A program made the translations under genes and the position numbers. A stretch of 10,300 nucleotides of DNA from Lysobacterales bacterium (GTDB lineage Bacteria > Pseudomonadota > Gammaproteobacteria > Xanthomonadales > Marinicellaceae): the NCBI GenBank assembly GCA_015494035.1, contig WGBZ01000371.1, forward strand, positions 1 through 10,300. The letters run 5' to 3'. Shown piece by piece: positions 1-7,094 of this stretch (within the stretch, counting starts at the first letter, position 1; every line of letters begins with the position of its first letter). The notes beneath the pieces were generated by a model that was not told the DNA's origin, made no database searches, and saw only the letters and a program-made list of their open reading frames with translations.

Positions 1-1529
1 GCGATGCGGTCAAGAAACCAGCGATCGTGCGAAATGACCAGCGCCGAACCGGCAAAGTTGAGGATGGCTTCTTCCAGCGCGCGCAGGGTTTCCACGTCCA
101 GGTCGTTGGTGGGTTCGTCCAGTAGCAGCACGTTGCCGCCCTGCTTAAGCACCTTGGCCAGTTGCAGGCGGTTGCGTTCGCCGCCGGACAGGTGCTTGAC
201 CAGTTTTTGCTGGTCGGAGCCCTTGAAGTTGAACTTGCTCAGCCAGGCCCGGGTAGGAATACTGAAATTGCCGACCTTGATGACTTCCTCGCCATCGGCC
301 ACTTCCTGCCACAGTTGCTTGTCGCCATGCAGGTTTTCGCGGCTCTGGCTGACGTGGGCCAGCTCTACCGTGGGGCCGATGATGACCTCTCCACTGTCGG
401 GTTGTTCCTCACCGGTGATCATTTTGAACAGGGTGGTTTTGCCCGCGCCGTTGGGGCCGATAATGCCCACGATGGCACCGGGTGGCACCTTGAAGCTCAG
501 GTCATCGATCAGCAGCCGGTCTTCAAAGGCTTTGCTGACGTTCTTGAATTCAATCACGGTGTCGCCCAGGCGAGGGCCGGGTGGAATATAAATCTGCTGG
601 GTTTCGTTGCGCTTTTGGAACTCCTTGGATTGCAGCTCTTCAAAGGCGGCCAGGCGTGCCTTGCTTTTGGCGCGGCGTCCCTTGGGGTTGCTGCGTACCC
701 ATTCCAGTTCCTGTTTGATGGTGCGCATGTGCGCTTGCTCGGCGCGTTTTTCCTGTTCAAGGCGCTGTTCTTTCTGTTCCAGCCAGGAAGAGTAATTGCC
801 TTTCCAGGGAATACCGTGGCCGCGATCCAGTTCCAGAATCCATTCGGCGGCGTTGTCCAGGAAATAGCGATCGTGGGTCACGGCCACGATGGTGCCAGGA
901 AAGTCTTTCAGGTAGCGTTCCAGCCAGGCAACGGTTTCGGCATCCAGGTGGTTGGTGGGTTCGTCCAGCAACAGCATGTCGGGATTGGACAGCAGCAGCT
1001 TGCACAGGGCGACGCGCCTTTTTTCACCGCCTGACAGGTTCTTGACCGTGGCGTCCCACGGCGGCAGGCGCAATGCTTCGGCGGCCATTTCCAGGGTGTG
1101 GTCCAGGTTCCAGCCGTTGGCGGCGTCAATTTTTTCCTGCAGTTCAGCCTGCTTGGCCAGCAGTTCATTCATTTCATCATCGCTCATGGGTTCGGCGAAT
1201 TTGTTGCTGATTTCGTCGAATTCGACCAGCCACTGCTTGACTTCACCCATGCCCAGTTCGACATTTTCACGCACGGTTTTTTCTTCGTCCAATTCCGGTT
1301 CTTGCGGCAAGTAGCCGATCTTGATGTCCGGTTGTGGGCGGGCTTCACCGGAAAATTCGGTGTCGACACCGGCCATGATACGCAGCACAGTGGATTTGCC
1401 CGCGCCGTTCAGGCCCAGCAGGCCTATTTTGGCGCCGGGAAAGAACGACAGGGAAATATCCTTGATGATTTCACGATTGGGGGGAACGGTCTTGCTGACA
1501 CCGTTCATGGTGTAAATAAATTGAGCCAT
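1..1529 (-). CDS. ettA: Energy-dependent translational throttle protein EttA (ABC-F ATPase), C-terminus cut by window edge
   Basis: Soluble ABC-F protein that binds the ribosomal E site and, in E. coli, couples entry into elongation to the ATP/ADP ratio. The reading frame begins MAQFIYTMNGVSK, the usual EttA N-terminus, and 509 codons are present; the family is about 555 residues, so some 45 C-terminal residues lie beyond position 1. Seen directly: first Walker A GLNGAGKST (residues 39-47), signature LSGGE (165-169), Walker B LLLDEPTNHLD with catalytic E190; then a charged linker around 240-320 rich in E, Q, K and R (the P-site tRNA interaction motif); then a second nucleotide domain with GPNGAGKTT, LSGGERNR and LLLDEPTNDLD with E472. 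E190 and E472 match E188 and E470 of E. coli with a constant offset of two. No clear Shine-Dalgarno precedes the ATG. It lies 109 nt downstream of rsmI but has its own promoter. Confidence 0.96.
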   Translation of the reverse strand, partial: MAQFIYTMNGVSKTVPPNREIIKDISLSFFPGAKIGLLGLNGAGKSTVLRIMAGVDTEFSGEARPQPDIKIGYLPQEPELDEEKTVRENVELGMGEVKQWLVEFDEISNKFAEPMSDDEMNELLAKQAELQEKIDAANGWNLDHTLEMAAEALRLPPWDATVKNLSGGEKRRVALCKLLLSNPDMLLLDEPTNHLDAETVAWLERYLKDFPGTIVAVTHDRYFLDNAAEWILELDRGHGIPWKGNYSSWLEQKEQRLEQEKRAEQAHMRTIKQELEWVRSNPKGRRAKSKARLAAFEELQSKEFQKRNETQQIYIPPGPRLGDTVIEFKNVSKAFEDRLLIDDLSFKVPPGAIVGIIGPNGAGKTTLFKMITGEEQPDSGEVIIGPTVELAHVSQSRENLHGDKQLWQEVADGEEVIKVGNFSIPTRAWLSKFNFKGSDQQKLVKHLSGGERNRLQLAKVLKQGGNVLLLDEPTNDLDVETLRALEEAILNFAGSALVISHDRWFLDRI

Positions 1530-1576
1530 GATTTTTGCGGGTTGAAAGAAAGGCGTAATGATACCAAGACTTGGCC

Positions 1577-1605
1577 ATTATGGGGCGATAAAGCCCGCCT
1601 GCCAA
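1577..1605 (-). promoter_or_regulatory. Predicted sigma70 promoter of ettA
   Basis: Read on the minus strand, TTGGCA (1605-1600; 5/6 to TTGACA) is followed after exactly 17 nt by CATAAT (1582-1577; 5/6 to TATAAT). The start point would fall near 1570, giving a leader of about 40 nt before the ettA ATG at 1529. The spacer contains a small inverted repeat GGGC-N6-GCCC, without a T-tract, so I do not call it a terminator. The placement suggests ettA is transcribed independently of rsmI, possibly with added readthrough. Confidence 0.6.
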
Positions 1606-1638
1606 CTGAGTTTTAACGGCGGAATAGGCAGAGCTTCC

Positions 1639-2496
1639 TTAAGTGCTGATCAGCCACTGGTAAATGGCCTTGGCGTTGCCCTGATGGTGGGCCGCGGCCA
1701 GCTTGGCGGCTTTTTTGGGCGGCAATTCGCGTTTCAGCAAACTGGCCAGGGCTTTTTGTTCTTCGCTGATGTCATTGCTGATAGTCGCCGTATGACCATT
1801 GACAGCCAGCACAAATTCGCCTTTTTGCTGGTTGGGGTCGTGACGCACCCATTCGCTCAGTTCCGCCAGTGTGCCGTGGCGAATGGTTTCGAAGGTTTTG
1901 GTCAGTTCGCGACCCAGGGTGGCCAGGCGGTCTTGGCCCAGCTGTGCCACCATGTCTTGCAGGCTGTCGGCAATGCGGTGTGAGGATTCATAAAAAACCA
2001 GCGTCGAAGGGTCATCCCTGAGCTGGCTCAGGCGAGCTCGTCGCTGACTGGCTTTGGCCGGTGGAAAGCCCACAAAACGGAAACTGTCCGTGGGCAGACC
2101 GCTGGCGCTGAGCAGGGCAATGGCTGCGGAGGCGCCGGGTACGGGGGAAACCGGAATTTTTTCGGCGTGCGCCTGTCTGACCAGCGTAAACCCCGGGTCG
2201 CTGATCAGCGGCGTGCCGGCATCGGAAATGATGGCAATGTTGTCCCCGGCCTGCAGTTTGCGGATCAATTCCGGGGCAGACTGATGCTCGTTGTGCTGGT
2301 GGTGACTGACCAGCGGCGTGTCAATGCCGTGGGCCTGCAACAGCCGGCGGCTGTGGCGGGTGTCTTCACAGGCGATCAGGTCCACCTTTTTGAGGGTTTC
2401 GATGGCGCGTCGGGAGAGGTCATCCAGGTTACCGATGGGTGTTGCCACCACGTACAGGGTGCCGCTTTGAGGCGGCTTTTTATTTTGCGCATTCAT
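1639..2496 (-). CDS. rsmI: 16S rRNA (cytidine1402-2'-O)-methyltransferase RsmI
   Basis: Cytoplasmic SAM-dependent enzyme that 2'-O-methylates C1402 of 16S rRNA in the P site of the 30S subunit, working alongside RsmH, which methylates the base of the same nucleotide. The protein is 285 residues, against 286 in E. coli. It has a tetrapyrrole-methylase-type fold with the expected motifs: VVATPIGNLDD (16-26), CEDTRHSRRLL (43-53), SDAGTPLISDPG (91-102), PGASAAI (120-126), FYESSHR (168-174), RELTKTFE (196-203) and KGEFVLAV (225-232). The C-terminal KRELPPKKAAKLAA resembles the small helical RsmI tail. The ATG at 2496 has no strong Shine-Dalgarno, but the N-terminus has normal length. The gene is divergent from lpoA, the usual arrangement in gammaproteobacteria (yraL/yraM in E. 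coli). The TAA stop at 1641-1639 abuts a sequence resembling the MITE end seen at 8303 (see findings). Confidence 0.97.
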   Translation of the reverse strand: MNAQNKKPPQSGTLYVVATPIGNLDDLSRRAIETLKKVDLIACEDTRHSRRLLQAHGIDTPLVSHHQHNEHQSAPELIRKLQAGDNIAIISDAGTPLISDPGFTLVRQAHAEKIPVSPVPGASAAIALLSASGLPTDSFRFVGFPPAKASQRRARLSQLRDDPSTLVFYESSHRIADSLQDMVAQLGQDRLATLGRELTKTFETIRHGTLAELSEWVRHDPNQQKGEFVLAVNGHTATISNDISEEQKALASLLKRELPPKKAAKLAAAHHQGNAKAIYQWLIST

Positions 2497-2513
2497 GGTA
2501 AACAGACTATCAT
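2485..2513 (+). promoter_or_regulatory. Possible sigma70 promoter of the lpoA operon
   Basis: TTGCGC (2485-2490, weak: 3/6) and TATCAT (2508-2513, 5/6) are spaced by 17 nt, in the short divergent region and overlapping the 5' end of rsmI. The start point would be near 2520, giving a leader of about 70 nt before 2588. The -10 is good and the -35 poor, so this is a candidate only. I found no comparably good pair for rsmI on the other strand. Confidence 0.35.
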
Positions 2514-2587
2514 TATTGGCAGAGGAACTAAACCCGCACGCGTGCTCGTTTCATGCCTGAAGCCGCTCGCAGGAGAATGCCGTTTTC

Positions 2588-4543
2588 ATGCAAAGACATT
2601 GTTTGTTAGCTGATCGCCCGCCGGTTTTCCGCTGGTGTCCATTTGGTCGCACAGACCGGTTTTCCGTGGCCACACGCAGCGTGGTGCTGCTGGCGTTCTT
2701 CAGTTTTCTGACGGCCTGTGGCGGCACTTATGTGCGCCCGGGCGGACACGGCATGGAACGTCAGGCCCAAGCCGCCTGGGCAGCGGGTGATTATTACCGG
2801 GCCGCCAGCCTTTACCGCCAGGCTTTCGAGTCCACTGGCAACCCGGACGCTGCCCTGCAGGCCGCGCGAGCGCTACTCACTGCCGGCGAATACGCCGACG
2901 CCGAAGGCTGGTTGAAGCAGGCGCAATCGCGCCTCAATGGTGAATTGAATGAAAGCCAACAGGCCCAATGGAACCTGGCTGAGGCGGAAGCACTGGCCGG
3001 TAACGGTCGCCATGCGGCGGCATTGGCATTGCTGCGCTTTGCCCCGGAAATACTCGCCGACCCCCTGCTGCGGGAAAAGACCTATCGCCTCAAAAGTCAG
3101 TTGCAGCGCAGCAGCGGTCAGTTTCTGGCAGCGGCGAGAACGCAGATGGAGTGGCTGAACTGGTTACAGCAAACCGGCGCGCAGGAAGCGCAGCAACAAG
3201 CGCTAGCCGATGAACTGGTGGCGACCTTGTTTGCCCTGCCGGAGGAAGAACTGAAAGCAGCACTGGCTGATGATTCCCTCGATCCCACTGCCCGCGGTTG
3301 GCTGGAAGCGGCCTTTGTGGGCTTTGGCATGGACCAGCATGAAGCGGAACGCTGGTTGAGTCAATGGCCCGGCCACCCGGCGGCTCGGTATTTTCTGGGC
3401 ACGGGCCAGCAGTTGCCGCAGCGTGTGGCCGTGCTGTTGCCACTGAGCGGCCGTTACGCTGGCATTGCACGCAGCATTCAACACGGCATGATTGCGGCCA
3501 GTTACGCCAATGACAACGATCAGGAACTGCGGTTTTTCGACACCGGCAACAAGGGTGAGAAACTGGCCGATGCCTATTTCTCCGCGCTGGAAAGCTCGCC
3601 GGATTTCATTGTTGGCCCCTTGAGCCGCAGTGCGGTGCAGCAATTGGCTGCCATGCCCACGCCCACGGTGCCCCTGCTGGCCTTGAATGACCTGCCGGCA
3701 GACACCCTGGGCGGTGGCTTTTACCGGTTTCCCTTAAGTGCCGAAGACGAAGCCGACGATGCGGCCTTGCGTATGATGGCCGAAGGCCACAGAAAAGCCG
3801 TGCTGCTGGTGCCGGAAACCGCCTGGGGGCGGCGCGTGGCCACGGCCTTTGCGAATAGTTACCGTTTCGATTCTGGCCAGGTGCTGGCCACGGCCTATTA
3901 CGATGAAAAGGCCAATGACCACAGCGCCCGCTTGCGTCAGGCCCTGGGTCTGGATAAAAGCCGGGCTCGTGCCCGTCAACTGCAAACGCTGATTCATCAG
4001 AAAATTGAAAGTGCCGAGCGTGTTGATCCGCGTATTGACGCCATCTTTTTGGCGGCGCGACCGCGTCAGGCTCGCATGATCCGACCACAGCTGAAGTTTT
4101 TGCACGCGGGGCATTTGCCCATTTACGCCACTTCGCAGGTTTATTCCGGGGTTCAAAACCCCAAGCAAGACAAAGACATGGACGGCATCCGTTTTGCCGA
4201 TGCACCCATCGTCATTCACCCACAAAAAGTGCAGGAAAAAACTGGCCTGGATGTGGCCAGTCTCGGTTCGCGCAAGCGCTATTTCGCCTTTGGTTATGAT
4301 GCCCTTAACGTGCTGAACCGCTTGCAGTGGATGGACACCTTTGGCACTGGCCGCCTGAACGGGCTGAGTGGAAACCTGTTTTTGCAGGGTGACCGGATTC
4401 ACCGCCGGCTGGACTGGGCCCGGTTTCGCAAGGGCGTGCCCGAGCCATTACCGCCTGTAATTTATGCCGGGGACGGATTTTTGTCTCCGGAGAAAAACGA
4501 ATCCACGCCAGAGGCGAATGTGGTGCCGGTGGAAACGCGCTAG
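2588..4543 (+). CDS. lpoA: LpoA, outer-membrane lipoprotein activator of PBP1A (LppC/YraM family)
   Basis: Outer-membrane lipoprotein that spans the periplasm to stimulate the bifunctional peptidoglycan synthase PBP1A (MrcA). The protein is 651 residues (678 in E. coli). Seen: hydrophobic stretch VVLLAFFSFL followed by lipobox LTAC with Cys44; an Ala/Gln/Leu-rich helical part (about 50-270) with TPR-like pairs such as AAWAAGDYYRAASLYRQAF; then a C-terminal periplasmic-binding-protein-like LppC domain starting at VAVLLPLSG (280-288), with DFIVGPLSRSAV and FAFGYDALNVL. Start choice: AGGAG at 2571-2575 lies 12 nt before the ATG at 2588, but that start puts about 26 extra residues before the signal peptide. 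The in-frame GTG at 2666 would give a typical lipoprotein signal with the Cys at position 18, but has no Shine-Dalgarno. The gene is first in an operon with yraN and dolP; its TAG stop is 13 nt before yraN. Confidence 0.93.
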   Translation: MQRHCLLADRPPVFRWCPFGRTDRFSVATRSVVLLAFFSFLTACGGTYVRPGGHGMERQAQAAWAAGDYYRAASLYRQAFESTGNPDAALQAARALLTAGEYADAEGWLKQAQSRLNGELNESQQAQWNLAEAEALAGNGRHAAALALLRFAPEILADPLLREKTYRLKSQLQRSSGQFLAAARTQMEWLNWLQQTGAQEAQQQALADELVATLFALPEEELKAALADDSLDPTARGWLEAAFVGFGMDQHEAERWLSQWPGHPAARYFLGTGQQLPQRVAVLLPLSGRYAGIARSIQHGMIAASYANDNDQELRFFDTGNKGEKLADAYFSALESSPDFIVGPLSRSAVQQLAAMPTPTVPLLALNDLPADTLGGGFYRFPLSAEDEADDAALRMMAEGHRKAVLLVPETAWGRRVATAFANSYRFDSGQVLATAYYDEKANDHSARLRQALGLDKSRARARQLQTLIHQKIESAERVDPRIDAIFLAARPRQARMIRPQLKFLHAGHLPIYATSQVYSGVQNPKQDKDMDGIRFADAPIVIHPQKVQEKTGLDVASLGSRKRYFAFGYDALNVLNRLQWMDTFGTGRLNGLSGNLFLQGDRIHRRLDWARFRKGVPEPLPPVIYAGDGFLSPEKNESTPEANVVPVETR

Positions 4544-4556
4544 GCGCGGGTCGGCA

Positions 4557-4937
4557 ATGCGTTGGTGGGGCGACCATTGGGAAAACCGGGCGTTGAAATA
4601 CTTGCGTCGCCAGGGTCTGAAGCGGGTGACATGCAATTACCTGTGCCCAGCCGGCGAAGTGGATTTGATTATGCGCGATGGCCACACCCTGGTTTTTGTG
4701 GAAGTGCGTTTTCGTGCCGAGCAGGCCTGGGTCAGTGCCGCCGAATCGGTCACCCCGGCCAAACAGCGCAAGGTGGCGCGTACCGCGGCCCATTTTTTAC
4801 AGCAGCATCGGGAATTTGCTGCCTGGCCCTGCCGCTTTGATGTGCTGGCCATCACTCAGTCGGATGAGCCTGGCAAGAAAGCCCGCCCGCATTATGACTG
4901 GATACAGGCGGCCTTTGATGCCCCTTTTTTCCATTGA
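4557..4937 (+). CDS. yraN: YraN, UPF0102 family protein (predicted nuclease-fold)
   Basis: Small cytoplasmic protein of the UPF0102/YraN family, with a PD-(D/E)xK-like nuclease fold but no firmly established cellular role. From the ATG at 4557 it is 126 residues, the usual family length; the frame stays open upstream to 4464, but that extension overlaps the end of lpoA in another frame and does not look like family sequence. Seen: GDHWENRALKYLRRQGL at the N-terminus (residues 5-21), then GEVDLI followed by FVEVRFRAE, which supply the E-x-D and E-x-K/R-type residues of the predicted active site. TPAKQRKVARTAAHFL and PCRFDVLAI are also typical. The stop is followed by 61 nt before dolP. In E. 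coli diaA comes next; here it does not. The Shine-Dalgarno is weak, so translation may be coupled to lpoA termination. Confidence 0.92.
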   Translation: MRWWGDHWENRALKYLRRQGLKRVTCNYLCPAGEVDLIMRDGHTLVFVEVRFRAEQAWVSAAESVTPAKQRKVARTAAHFLQQHREFAAWPCRFDVLAITQSDEPGKKARPHYDWIQAAFDAPFFH

Positions 4938-4998
4938 GTGCCTGACATGGGTGACGATATCTGAACATCAACCCCGAACCTTTTTTGAGGAAAACCGC

Positions 4999-5574
4999 AT
5001 GCGTAACAAAAACCTGATTCTTATTCTGGCTCTGCCTCTATGGCTCAATGCCTGCGCGCCCCTTGTGGTGGGTGGCGCGGTGGTCACTGCCATTACGGTG
5101 GCTCACGATCGACGCAGCGCCGGGCGTGTGGTGGACGACAAAATCATTCAGGCCAAAACCCAGAAAGCCATTTACAAGACACTCAAGGACAGCAAGCACG
5201 TCAAGGTGGATGTCTACAATGGCGTGGTGTTGTTGACCGGCGAAGTGCTGACTGCTGAGGATCGCCGCAAGGCCGAAGACGCCGCAGCCAGCGTGGCGGG
5301 CGTGCGCAAGGTGGTGAATGAACTGCGCATCGGTTACCCCACCAGGGTTCAGCAGCGGGTCAAGGACGCGGCCATTACCAGCAAGGTCAAGGCGGCGTTG
5401 CTGAAGGTTGACCTGCCGGATTTTGATCCCACCCGAATCAAGGTCACCACTGTTGACGGCACGGTTTACCTGATGGGGCTGGTCACGCGCAAGGAAGCGG
5501 CCAAGGTGACCGAGCGTGTGCGTCGCATCAAAGGCGTGAAAAAAGTCGTGACGGTGTTCGAATACCTGGACTGA
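4999..5574 (+). CDS. dolP: DolP (YraP), dual BON-domain outer-membrane lipoprotein
   Basis: Periplasm-facing outer-membrane lipoprotein that in E. coli binds anionic phospholipid at division sites and supports outer-membrane integrity and BAM function. The protein is 191 residues, the same as E. coli DolP. Seen: signal peptide MRNKNLILILALPLWLNAC with lipobox LNAC and Cys19; a conserved DRRSAG segment after the anchor (37-42); BON1 at about 46-112 with VDVYNGVVLLTGEV; BON2 at about 121-191 with the conserved VDGTVYLMGLVTRKEA. The start is fixed by GAGGA at 4987-4991, 7 nt before the ATG; the same frame runs upstream to 4678 but there it only shadows yraN. It is the third gene of the lpoA operon and is followed after 2 nt by the flavoenzyme gene. 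E. coli dolP is controlled by sigma-E; I see no convincing sigma-E promoter here. Confidence 0.95.
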   Translation: MRNKNLILILALPLWLNACAPLVVGGAVVTAITVAHDRRSAGRVVDDKIIQAKTQKAIYKTLKDSKHVKVDVYNGVVLLTGEVLTAEDRRKAEDAAASVAGVRKVVNELRIGYPTRVQQRVKDAAITSKVKAALLKVDLPDFDPTRIKVTTVDGTVYLMGLVTRKEAAKVTERVRRIKGVKKVVTVFEYLD

Positions 5575-5576
5575 AA

Positions 5577-6959
5577 ATGAACCGTTCCCGACTCGCGCAG
5601 CGACTGGCCACGGTTTTGCCGCGCGAGGCCTACAGCACAGACGCGGCCGATTGCCTGGCTTATGGCGTGGATAACTCCAAACGCAGCGGTCAGGCCGCAG
5701 CGGTGGTTTTTCCCGAGGACACCGGGCAGGTGGCCCGCGTGGTGCGCTTGTGTCATGAACACCGCCTGCCCCTGATTCCACGCGGACGCGGCACGGGCAC
5801 GGCCGCGGCGGTGGTGCCACAGGACCATGAAATCGTGCTGTGCACGGCGCGCATGAACAAAATTCTGCAACTGGACAGCGCGAACCGGCTGGTGGTGTGT
5901 CAGCCTGGCGTGCTGAATCAGGACTTGCAAGATCACCTGGCCGAAGCCGGTTTTTTCTGGCCGCCGGATCCCACTTCTGCAGCTATTTGCAGCATTGGTG
6001 GCAATCTGGCCGTCAACTCAGCTGGGCCGCGCGCGGTGAAATACGGCACGCCACGGGAAAATACCCTGGGTTTGACGGCGGTGACTGGCAGCGGGGACAT
6101 CATCCACACCGGCACGCGCACCACCAAAGGCGTGGTGGGCTATGACCTGACGCGCTTGCTGATCGGTTCGGAAGGCACGCTGGCGGTTATCACCGAGGCC
6201 GTGCTCAAGCTCACACCCAAACCGGAAAGCACCGTCACGGTCCGCGCCCTGTATGACAGCGAATCGGCCGCCACCGAGGCCATTGTGGCATTGATGCAGC
6301 ACCCGGAAACGCCTTCTGCGCTGGAGTTTATGGATGCCCAGGCATTCACACTGGCCAATGAACATGGCCAGTTGGGCTTGCCTGCACAGACGCAGGCCAT
6401 GCTAATGGTGGAATACGACGGTTCCCAAGCGGTTTTGCAGGCGTTGATGGCGGTGCTTGCGCCGCGTTTTCCAAAGGCAGGCCTGCTGGACTTACAGCAA
6501 GCCGAAACCCGGCAGCAGAGAAAATCCCTGTGGGCCGCGCGCAAGGCGTTATCTCCCTGCCTGCGCAGCTTGGCTCCGGGCAAGATCAACGAGGACGTGG
6601 TGGTGCCGGTGTCGCGGTTGCCGGAACTCCTGTCAGCCCTGCGCCACATCAGCCGCCAATACGGCATTCCCATCGTTAATTTTGGCCACGCCGGCAATGG
6701 CAATATTCACGTGAATATCCTTTACCACCCCGACAATCCGCAACACGTAGCGGGGATTGATCGTTGCCTTGAGGCCGTGTTTGAAACGGTATTGAAACTG
6801 GGTGGTACCTTGTCCGGTGAACACGGCATCGGCCTGGTGAAAAGAGATTTTCTGCCCCTGGAACTGGAACCGGCCGCCCTGGATGTGATGCGCCGCATCA
6901 AGGCCCAATTTGATCCGGCAAACATTCTTAATCCAGGCAAGGCGATTCCGCCGGGCTGA
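5577..6959 (+). CDS. FAD-linked oxidase, GlcD / D-lactate dehydrogenase family
   Basis: Flavoprotein of the FAD_binding_4 plus FAD-oxidase C family, which oxidises D-2-hydroxy acids such as D-lactate, glycolate or D-2-hydroxyglutarate and passes electrons to the respiratory chain or another carrier. The protein is 460 residues with no signal peptide or membrane segment. Seen: PCMH-type FAD domain at about 38-215 with PRGRGTGTAAAVVP and GGNLAVNSAGPRAVKYG, GTRTTKGVVGYDLTRLLIGSEGT; catalytic C-terminal domain with INEDVVVPVSRLP, HAGNGNIH (371-378) and SGEHGIG (413-419), ending in FDPANILNPGK. H371, H378 and E415 correspond to the His/His/Glu metal site described for D-2-hydroxyglutarate dehydrogenase relatives. 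The exact substrate cannot be read from sequence. No FeS subunit (GlcF-like) is adjacent. The ATG is 2 nt after the dolP stop, so the two are probably translationally coupled. Confidence 0.88.
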   Translation: MNRSRLAQRLATVLPREAYSTDAADCLAYGVDNSKRSGQAAAVVFPEDTGQVARVVRLCHEHRLPLIPRGRGTGTAAAVVPQDHEIVLCTARMNKILQLDSANRLVVCQPGVLNQDLQDHLAEAGFFWPPDPTSAAICSIGGNLAVNSAGPRAVKYGTPRENTLGLTAVTGSGDIIHTGTRTTKGVVGYDLTRLLIGSEGTLAVITEAVLKLTPKPESTVTVRALYDSESAATEAIVALMQHPETPSALEFMDAQAFTLANEHGQLGLPAQTQAMLMVEYDGSQAVLQALMAVLAPRFPKAGLLDLQQAETRQQRKSLWAARKALSPCLRSLAPGKINEDVVVPVSRLPELLSALRHISRQYGIPIVNFGHAGNGNIHVNILYHPDNPQHVAGIDRCLEAVFETVLKLGGTLSGEHGIGLVKRDFLPLELEPAALDVMRRIKAQFDPANILNPGKAIPPG

Positions 6960-6991
6960 GCCACTCATCCCCCTTGGTGTGAGTCAGGCGG

Positions 6992-7005
6992 TTGACCTAA
7001 ATCAA
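6992..7005 (+). promoter_or_regulatory. FNR/ANR-type operator upstream of the porin gene
   Basis: TTGAC-CTAA-ATCAA matches the FNR/ANR consensus TTGAT-N4-ATCAA at 9 of 10 defined positions. Its centre (6998.5) lies 41.5 bp upstream of the start point predicted from the -10 at 7028-7033. That is the classical class II activator position, which implies oxygen-limited activation of the porin by an FNR/ANR/CRP-like regulator. Confidence 0.72.
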
Positions 7006-7027
7006 GGGAATCAGCATGCGTTTTACT

Positions 7028-7033
7028 TATCAT
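7028..7033 (+). promoter_or_regulatory. -10 element of the porin promoter
   Basis: TATCAT (5/6 to TATAAT). There is no recognisable -35, as expected for a class II activated promoter whose -35 region is covered by the activator. The start point is predicted near 7040, giving a leader of about 55 nt before the ATG at 7095. Confidence 0.55.
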
Positions 7034-7048
7034 GGCCCCTGAACAGAA

Positions 7049-7072
7049 GGTGAGTCACTCACCGCTTTTTTT
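7049..7072 (+). terminator. Palindromic hairpin with T-tract in the porin leader
   Basis: GGTGAG-TCA-CTCACC (7049-7063) can form a 6-bp stem with a 3-nt loop, and a run of seven T follows at 7066-7072. It has intrinsic-terminator form. It could end the lpoA-yraN-dolP-oxidase transcript, but it also lies about 9 nt downstream of the predicted porin start point, so porin transcripts must pass it. It may act as an attenuator, as a 5' stabilising hairpin, or simply as a modest terminator. Confidence 0.5.
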
Positions 7073-7094
7073 CTGACTTTCAGGACATAACGCC

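Noticed and set aside
162..1034. Long open frames on the plus strand opposite ettA, and similar ones opposite rsmI, lpoA, the porin and the transporter
   Set aside because: They are antisense shadows of clearly recognised genes with low-complexity or family-unlike protein sequence; none has a supporting ribosome-binding site or known domain.
1586..1599. GGGC-N6-GCCC inverted repeat after rsmI as a terminator
   Set aside because: Four-base stem, no T-tract, and it sits in the spacer of the ettA promoter.
2461..2486. Terminator-like GCCGC-N6-GCGGC plus T-rich run on the plus strand at the 5' end of rsmI
   Set aside because: It lies inside rsmI codons on the opposite strand, the stem is only 5 bp and no plus-strand gene ends before it; probably a coincidence of the Lys-Lys-Pro-Pro-Gln codons.
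2536..2545. 10-bp palindrome GCACGCGTGC in the rsmI-lpoA gap
   Set aside because: Short, single, and not at a telling distance from a convincing promoter; expected now and then in GC-rich DNA.
4938..4998. Sigma-E promoter for dolP, expected by analogy with E. coli
   Set aside because: The only GAAC-like motif (about 4974-4978) is too close to the ATG for a -10 at the right spacing to precede the gene.
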